Positions 57,186 to 64,000 of a stretch of 64,000 bases of DNA are shown in pieces; position 1 is the first letter of the stretch; the number at the start of each line of letters is the position of its first letter. This DNA comes from Theocolax elegans. Taxonomy: Eukaryota; Arthropoda; Insecta; Hymenoptera; Cerocephalidae. The notes beneath the pieces are model-generated. The model was not told where the DNA came from. It worked only from the letters and a program-made list of their open reading frames with translations, and did no database searches. Where the stretch lies: the NCBI GenBank assembly GCA_026168455.1, contig CM047425.1, positions 43,854,711-43,918,710 of the forward strand, read 5' to 3'. The translations under genes and the position numbers were made by a program.

Positions 57186-60100
57186 ATGTTGCATCGAGGG
57201 CCTCGGATAATTTTTATGAAATATACGAAAGAAATCATCTTGATGCAACAAAAAGCTGCCGATATCGAAAACGTCGAAAGAGAAATCAATTTGATGAAAT
57301 CGATTCCTTTGAAGAAGCCCCGATTCCGTGCAAATACGTCGAATTTCTCGTAAAACCTAATGAATTACGCGACTCAAATGTTAGTGTAACTTCCCTATTA
57401 ATTCCAAACTCCGATAATTCGTATTGCGAATACGTAAAACATCGTCGAGACGCGAATTACCCGGTCGAAGACCTGCAGTTAGAGCCCAACAATTTAGATG
57501 TCGAGATCAAAAGCTTTCCGATCCAGAGTAATGATTTTCCGCCGAAACGCGATGAAAACGAGTCGACTCACAACGTTGAAATAAATTCCGTTTTTGGTAA
57601 TATTCGCGATGATTTATTGACGGAAGATGATAATGTTCCTGATGTACAAACAAACGTTAAATGTCCCGAAATCGAAATTGAAATTGAAGATATTAAATTA
57701 ATGGCGTTAATTGATACCGGGAGCAAAATCACGTGCATTTCCGGTGAATTTTATGAGAATAACTCCGAACGTTTTAAAATTTGCCCTACCTTGCCGATCG
57801 TGGGTTTAAAAGCAACGGGGTTTACTGGCGAGAAATCGGTTGTTTTGAAAAAGCAATTCCATGCTCACGTAAAAATTGGCCCGTTGTCAACATACATCAA
57901 TTTTATAATAATTCCACGATTAGTTCGACATTGTATACTGGGTATCGATACTCAAACTGCGTTAAAATCTAAAATCGATACTAGTACACGCGTTATTAAT
58001 TTTCCGAACGAGGTCGGCAAAATAATTGAAATTAACTACGAGGATTACGGTAAATCGTCAGAATCTCAGCATTTAATCAAAGAAATTTACATCATGGATC
58101 AGAATCACGATTACGATAAAACAAATGACGGAGACGGTCTAAATATAACTAATAAACAAATTTGCGAAAAAATTGATGAGACGAGAAATATATCGGAACA
58201 TCAAAAGGAGAAATTACGCGACTTAATAAAAAAAATAAGGATATATTTCGTAAATATCCGGGGCGTATCAAATCTTTTGAGTATAAATTAAATGTTAACT
58301 CAAACGAACCGTTTTTTGCTAAGCCGTATCCAGTCGCAATTAACTTACGCGAAAAAGTTGACCAAGAAATTGAGCGAATGTTAAATTTCGACATTATTGA
58401 ACGGTCGACAAGTCAATATGTTAATCCGATTGTACCGGTGATAAAAAGAAATGGATCCATCAGATTATGTTTGGATGCGCGAGAATTAAATAAACGATTA
58501 CAAAATGATCATGACGGACCAGAACCCATAGACGAGATCTTGAAGAATTTTGATTCAATGCAAGTAATGTCATCCATTGATCTGACAGCAAGTTTTTGGC
58601 AAATTTCCTTACAAGTTGAATCTCGTAAATATACGGCGTTTATGCATCGCGGCAAAACGTATCAGTATAAGGTTGTTCCATTTGGTCTTAAAGTAAGCGG
58701 CGCAGCGTTAAAACGGGCTACAGAAGGGATCGTTAATCAGTTTAAAGATCACTTATTCGATTTCGTGGATGATTGGTTATGCGTCTCACGGAGCGATCAC
58801 GAACATTTTAAATTGTTGGAAGAACTTTTTATGGAAATAAGACCTTTTCATTTAACTTTAAATTTCGAAAAAATTATGTTTTTCCGAACTGAATAAAGTT
58901 TTTGGGACACATAATTACGACAAAGGGAATTACGATTGATCCGGAAAAGACACGGGCAATAGACGAATTTCCACCACCCAGAAACACCAAACAATTAAAA
59001 GGGTTTTTCGGGCTGATCAATTTTTGCGCAAAATTTTCCAACGCGGTTTCAGAGGAGATCTCGCCTCTTCTAAAATTACTACGGAAGGGTGTGCGTTGGA
59101 AATGGGGGGGGGGGGGGGGCGATCAACAATACGCGTTCGAGAGGACGAAGAAATTCTTCGCGAAGCAAATAATATTGTATCATCCGGTGCGAAAAAAACC
59201 GTTTATATTATACACGGATGCAAGTAGTGTTGCTTTAGGCGCAGCTCTGTGCCAATTAGATGAGGATGAGGAACTAAAAATAATCAGTTTAGCGTCACGA
59301 ACGATAAAGGGGGCGGAATTAAATTATTTTACTACGGAATTAGAGTTACTTGCTATTATTTGGGCACTTGAAAAATTTAATACATACGTTAAGGCAAGTA
59401 CGATTTACGCTAGGACGGATCACAAAGCGTGAGAATATCTCTTATCATGTCATTTTCTAAGCGGACGGCTTCGTCGGTGGATGTTAGCAATTCAAGATTA
59501 CGAAATAATACCGGAATATGTTCCGGGAAAAAAATATACTTGCCGACATTCTAAGTCGCATCCAATTCACTGAACCGAAAGAAGCCGAAAATGAGGCGTT
59601 AATTGCGACTTTACTCGCGGGTAAACCATCAACTGACTTAGTGAAAATACTCAAAAATCTAAGAATAACACAGGAATCCGATCCGCGATTAAAAGACATA
59701 ATCGAGAGAATAAAAACGAATGAAATAGTTGAGAATTATCAGTTAAACGATATAGGTCTCATAAAAAAACGTAACGATAGATTGAAATTTGCATTACCAA
59801 ATAACCTCGCAAAGACACTCATTTTAGAAACACATGAGTTATACGGGCACATTGGTACCCTAAAATGTTATAAAATGATTAGTGAAACCTTTACTTATCC
59901 TAAGCTAAAAAAAATCATTTCGCGTGAACTTAAGGTATGCGACTCGTGTCAGCGTAATAAAATAAATACAGCATCAACCCATACGGAAACGAAACCGATT
60001 ATTCCAGACGGAGTCGGTGATTTGATTTCGATCGATTTTTATGGACCGCTACCGGTATGCAGAGGTGGCGTGAGATGCATTCTAGCTGCAATCGATGTCT

Positions 60101-61257
60101 TTTCAAAATTTGTGGTTTTGTATCCTATTCGGCGCGCGGATACAAATACCACAATAAAAAAGATATTTGATCATTTCATTCCGACATACGGTAAACCCGC
60201 TCGTATTCAGAGTGATCATGGAACGCAGTTTACGAATAAAAAATGAACGAATAAATTGCGAGATGAGGGTATCCGACCAGTTTTCTCATCCATTCGACAC
60301 CCCCAAAGTAACGTTGTCGAGAGAATCAACCGCGAACTTGGGCGTTTCTTCCATACCCTAGTGGGGGCGCAACATAAGTCTTGGGCGAATTGGGTACAGT
60401 TTATTCAAAACTGCATGAATGAGGTGTATCATGAAACAATTGAATGTACACCATTAGAAGTTCAGACAGGCAAGCGTCCGACTCGGTTTTGGGAGAAATG
60501 GATCGGATCTCCTTTAGATACGGTTGGGGTAAATCGCGAAAAAACGATCGCTTTGATTTATGATCGCATTAAACGCAAAGGCTAAAAGAGGGCCGCGAGA
60601 TCTAACAAAAAACCATGTATTAAATATAATATTGGTGATTTAATGATGGTTAAAGCATGTAATTTTTCGGTAGCGGATCAAGGCATAACGGCTAAGTTTT
60701 TATCATTGTATGAAGGACCGTATGTCATTAATAATGTGTTGTCCTGTGCGACATACAAATTGATCGATCCCGTGACAAAAATATTAAGGGGCACTTTTCA
60801 TTCAACAGAAATAAAACTATACCATGCCCCGAGGAGGAAATCAGAAGAGGAGGCGACAACGCCAGAAGCTCAAGGTCTGGTCCTAAAATGTGAACGGCGC
60901 CTCCGAACGCTCGAATTCGAGAGGGCCCTCGAACGAATTAAGAGAGAACAATTGTTAAAGGATCTGTTCCGCGGATCATATACGTGCGAGGGACCGATCG
61001 AGAGAGCACGGAGGGCACTCCAAGAGGCGAGGACACACGAAAGGAGCTGGTATGTCCACGACTGGCTAGCAAAATACGGATGCCATAATCCACGCCCGGC
61101 GGTCCTACTTAAACATCCGATGCCGTCGGTGCCTATCGACTTCCGAAAGGAGACATATAGGGCGATACCGGGCGTCCGTCTGAAAAAAGTATCTTCCTCA
61201 ACTGATGAAGACGTGCTGAAGATAAATGTATCGAGTGGAGATACGTGGTCATCTTAA
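57186..61257 (+). pseudogene. Gypsy-type Pol: protease, RT, RNase H, integrase, broken
   Basis: Domain order is that of Ty3/Gypsy. Protease: LMALIDTGSKITCI (about 57700). RT: IRLCLDARELNKRL (about 58460) and the catalytic box FVDDWLC (about 58760). RNase H: FILYTDASSVALGAALC (about 59200), ending before VPGK...DILSR. Integrase: a zinc-binding HHCC region (HELYGHIG, then CDSCQRNK), and DDE residues in SIDFYGPL, QSDHGTQF and NVVERINREL. A GPY-type tail (YEGPYVI, about 60710) follows, then about 150 residues of unknown, charged sequence. Breaks: frameshift near 58230, stop at 58895, stop near 59430, frameshift near 59530, stop near 60244 and stop at 60583. No envelope gene is present. It cannot encode a working polyprotein. 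Confidence 0.88.
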
Positions 61258-61290
61258 TAAAAAGAAAATTCCTTGACAATTTATTTATTA

Positions 61291-61304
61291 ATTTGGGGGG
61301 GCTA
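61291..61304 (+). promoter_or_regulatory. Gypsy polypurine tract
   Basis: A run of seven G in ATTTGGGGGGGCTA lies directly before the second LTR and is repeated before the third (63507-63520). It would prime plus-strand synthesis. Confidence 0.6.
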
Positions 61305-63291
61305 TGCAACCTACCCAAATAACCGGGATTAAATGAATAAATTAATTATGCGGAATTGGACCTGCCGATTTTAAGTCAAAATAGCGCCTTAGTCAAGTCA
61401 GATACGAAAAAATCAGGTAGGGTCAACCGGGCTCGTTTTTCAAGACGAACACAATGCACTTTGGTTTGTTCGAATCGGTTAATTACACGATCTTCTGCAG
61501 CATTTTTGTGAAATTCATGTTATTAAGGTTATTTTGTGCGGAATTCGACGCGCCGATTTTATGTCATAATCGCGCCTTAATCAAGACTGCAACCTACCCA
61601 ATTGACCGACCGATTAAATTAATAAATAAATGTGAAAAGAATTTTCGATTTTGAATCTCGCGCGTAATATTCGATATAATTGATGCGCGGCACGCGTCAC
61701 GCTTTTCCCCCTCCGCGCGGGCTAGTTGGAGAGGCGCGCGTCTCACCCCACGTACCGCGGCCAACAAGCTATTTAACTGCGCAATTAAGACGAGGCCGGT
61801 TTACGCTGTGTTTTAAGTTAACGAAACATATTTTCTATTATATAATAAACGTAATTAGTTTTATTAATCTGAATATGTCTCGGAGATTTGACAAATTAAT
61901 TCCTTCAGTATTGACGTATTAAAATAACAATTTAACAAATTCATTGAATGAATAATCAATTAGTTATTGTAATACGGGCTTTTCGCGTCAGAAATTTAAA
62001 TATGCATTAAATAACATTATATTATACGATAAACGATATATTAAATTTAAATTATAAATTAAATGATTTAATTTCTGTTAAGTGAGTAAATAAATAATAA
62101 TCAAAAAAAAAAAGGAATGAATTAAATCTACATAGAAAATCATGCGCGTGTATCTATAGCGTTAACTCAATATTCATCGATAGATAATCTTTGAGATAAC
62201 AAGATACTTTAGTCCTTAAAAGGGCTAGCGCAGCCAATTGAAGCTCATTACGTTTTACAACTCAGATGATTACTTTCTATGTTTTCAAAATCTCGGGTTG
62301 GCAGAGAGGCATCCATACCTTTCCGGAGGACTGTAAAGAAGTTTTTTATTTCGACTAACAATAGTAAGTATAACCCAGGGGCCGGGTAGCCAACATGCGA
62401 CAAGCCCCGAGTGAGTCCTGGTTCGTACGGGATTTGCGACCCTTTTTGTTTTTTTTGGGTGGAAAAGAGTTTATCTCTTTTCCGTTTGTGTACCCCTTGG
62501 CTTGAAAAGGCCATGCGTGATCGATGCCTGAGGCTAGATCCGGGTGAACCAAACGGTTACCCAATCGCGCGTCTTACAGCCTTCATGGATTTCCTTTGGT
62601 AATCGGGCTTCCGCGCCGGTTCGAAATTTTATGATAATTAATTATTCGCGTATAAAATTAGTTTGCACCAAAAAAGGGGCTGGATAGCCACCGGGTGACA
62701 AGCCCCGAGTAATCACGGAATCGATCCGTGATTGCGTAAATAATCATTTATAAAATTCGAGTTGTCCGCGAAAAACAAATTATAATTATATTTATGTATT
62801 TGTTTTTTTTTAATGTTATTGAATAAAAGATCAAAGATGCCATTGGCCACATAGAAATTTAAATTATATTTTGTATTTTCTGGTTGACTTTCCCTGATAT
62901 TTCCTCTCCTTATGCGGGTCCTATATTACGCTTATGAATTCTTGAATTATATTTTATTTAATTTTCTTATGCAACCAAACGAACCCACACGTTGAAGATT
63001 TGCTCGAGGTCCTTCCGAGCGTCATCGTCGTCGTCGACCATTTCGCCTCGATAATACATAAAGAAAATTATTAATGCATGCAATAAAATTTTCTGCTTTT
63101 TATTTATTTTAAAAACTCTTTTGATGCTTGTTCCTGCTTGGTTACGAGGTTGCAATTATTTAGTTTATTTGCATGACTTAATTTTTATATCATTATGATT
63201 TTAAAGAATTCATAAGACGACGCGAAACAGATGAAAGGATCTAGATTCTAAATCGAATCAAACGTTAAAAGAGCAAGAAATGGAGGATGCA
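61305..63291 (+). repeat. Gypsy-type element: second, uninterrupted LTR
   Basis: 1,987 bp from TGCAACCTACCC to GGAGGATGCA. Holds the empty copia target (CAACC, 62972-62976). It differs from the first LTR at scattered sites but matches the visible part of the third LTR almost perfectly. Confidence 0.92.
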
Positions 63292-63520
63292 AAATATGCA
63301 ATAATCCACGCCCGGCGGTCCTACTTAAACATCCGATGCCGTCGGTGCCTATCGACTTCCGAAAGGAGACATATAGGGCGATACCGGGCGTCCGTCTGAA
63401 AAAAGTATCTTCCTCAACTGATGAAGACGTGCTGAAGATAAATGTATCGAGTGGAGATACGTGGTCATCTTAATAAAAAGAAAATTCCTTGACAATTTAT
63501 TTATTAATTTGGGGGGGCTA
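63292..63520 (+). mobile_element. Short internal remnant between two LTRs
   Basis: Apart from its first few bases, this 229-bp segment repeats 61084-61304: the end of the pol frame, its stop and the polypurine tract. The junction with the LTR end shows GCAAAATA, also present in the pol sequence at about 61069, so microhomology may have joined them. Nearly 5.9 kb of the interior is missing here. Confidence 0.85.
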
Positions 63521-64000
63521 TGCAACCTACCCAAATAACCGGGATTAAATGAATAAATTAATTATGCGGAATTGGACCTGCCGATTTTAAGTCAAAATAG
63601 CGCCTTAGTCAAGTCAGATACGAAAAAATCAGGTAGGGTCAACCGGGCTCGTTTTTCAAGACGAACACAATGCACTTTGGTTTGTTCGAATCGGTTAATT
63701 ACACGATCTTCTGCAGCATTTTTGTGAAATTCATGTTATTAAGGTTATTTTGTGCGGAATTCGACGCGCCGATTTTATGTCATAATCGCGCCTTAATCAA
63801 GACTGCAACCTACCCAATTGACCGACCGATTAAATTAATAAATAAATGTGAAAAGAATTTTCGATTTTGAATCTCGCGCGTAATATTCGATATAATTGAT
63901 GCGCGGGCACGCGTCACGCTTTTCCCCCTCCGCGCGGGCTAGTTGGAGAGGCGCGCGTCTCACCCCACGTACCGCGGCCAACAAGCTATTTAACTGCGCA
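63521..64000 (+). repeat. Gypsy-type element: third LTR, cut by window end
   Basis: Repeats 61305-61783 over 480 bp with a single extra G (near 63906) as the only difference seen. The rest lies beyond the window. Confidence 0.9.

Noticed and set aside
60643..61257. Envelope gene after Gypsy pol
   Set aside because: The frame starts with the integrase tail motif and continues into charged sequence. No signal peptide, membrane segment or cleavage site is visible.
48346..63870. Small frames of 60-90 codons recurring near 48.3-49.5, 61.4-62.6 and 63.7 kb
   Set aside because: They recur because they lie in the three LTR copies; stops and indels vary and no motif is seen.

Overview
This is an AT-rich, repeat-dominated stretch of an animal genome, most likely an insect. 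The evidence is eukaryotic: LTR and non-LTR retrotransposons, Tc1/hAT/piggyBac-like DNA elements, Helitrons, a tRNA-derived SINE, a Maverick/Polinton relic and an initiator-tRNA-Met primer site. A hymenopteran is a reasonable guess from the mix, but it is inference. I found no host gene I would defend as complete; two weak exon-like segments on the minus strand (26486-26592 and 28096-28231) are the only candidates.

Layout. 1-8.5 kb: decayed sequence with a possible solo LTR (3151-4187), a degenerate Ty1/copia gag-pol relic (4700-6540), a foldback region (6955-8065) and a 28-bp minisatellite with four-unit higher-order structure (8121-8535). 9.3-15 kb: an R1-type LINE on the minus strand (9842-12642) abuts a minus-strand Maverick/Polinton relic (12656-15000; capsid-type protein, second virion-type protein, integrase tail). 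15.9-20.2 kb: a palindromic element (15943-17917), carrying a piggyBac-like MITE in only one arm, cuts off the 5' half of a broken Helitron Rep/helicase gene. 20.2-28 kb: small MITEs, hairpins and decayed tandem repeats. 29.0-32.8 kb: a Tc1 (DD34E) transposon with two 1,041-bp terminal inverted repeats. 34.8-36.4 kb: a MITE and a C48-type peptidase ORF. 37.6-40.3 kb: a hammerhead-core-like motif, a non-autonomous Helitron with two 5' ends, and an inverted repeat containing a hammerhead-like sequence split by a SINE with a 12-bp target duplication. 40.3-46.4 kb: LINE 3' ends tied to (GA)n arrays and a second foldback element. 47.4-47.7 kb: a 48-bp minisatellite.

48.2-64 kb is the clearest part: a Gypsy-type element with about 1,988-bp LTRs and a broken gag-pol, whose left LTR was invaded by a nearly intact Ty1/copia element (49873-54860) with a 5-bp target duplication. 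The uninterrupted target is preserved in the second LTR. A second LTR junction follows at 63.3-63.5 kb, giving LTR-internal-LTR-short internal-LTR.

The genes do not form a pathway; they are layers of selfish elements. The nesting gives a relative history: Gypsy before copia, the palindromic element before its piggyBac-like MITE, and the hammerhead-bearing inverted repeat before the SINE. All readings are by eye; identities and percentages were not computed.
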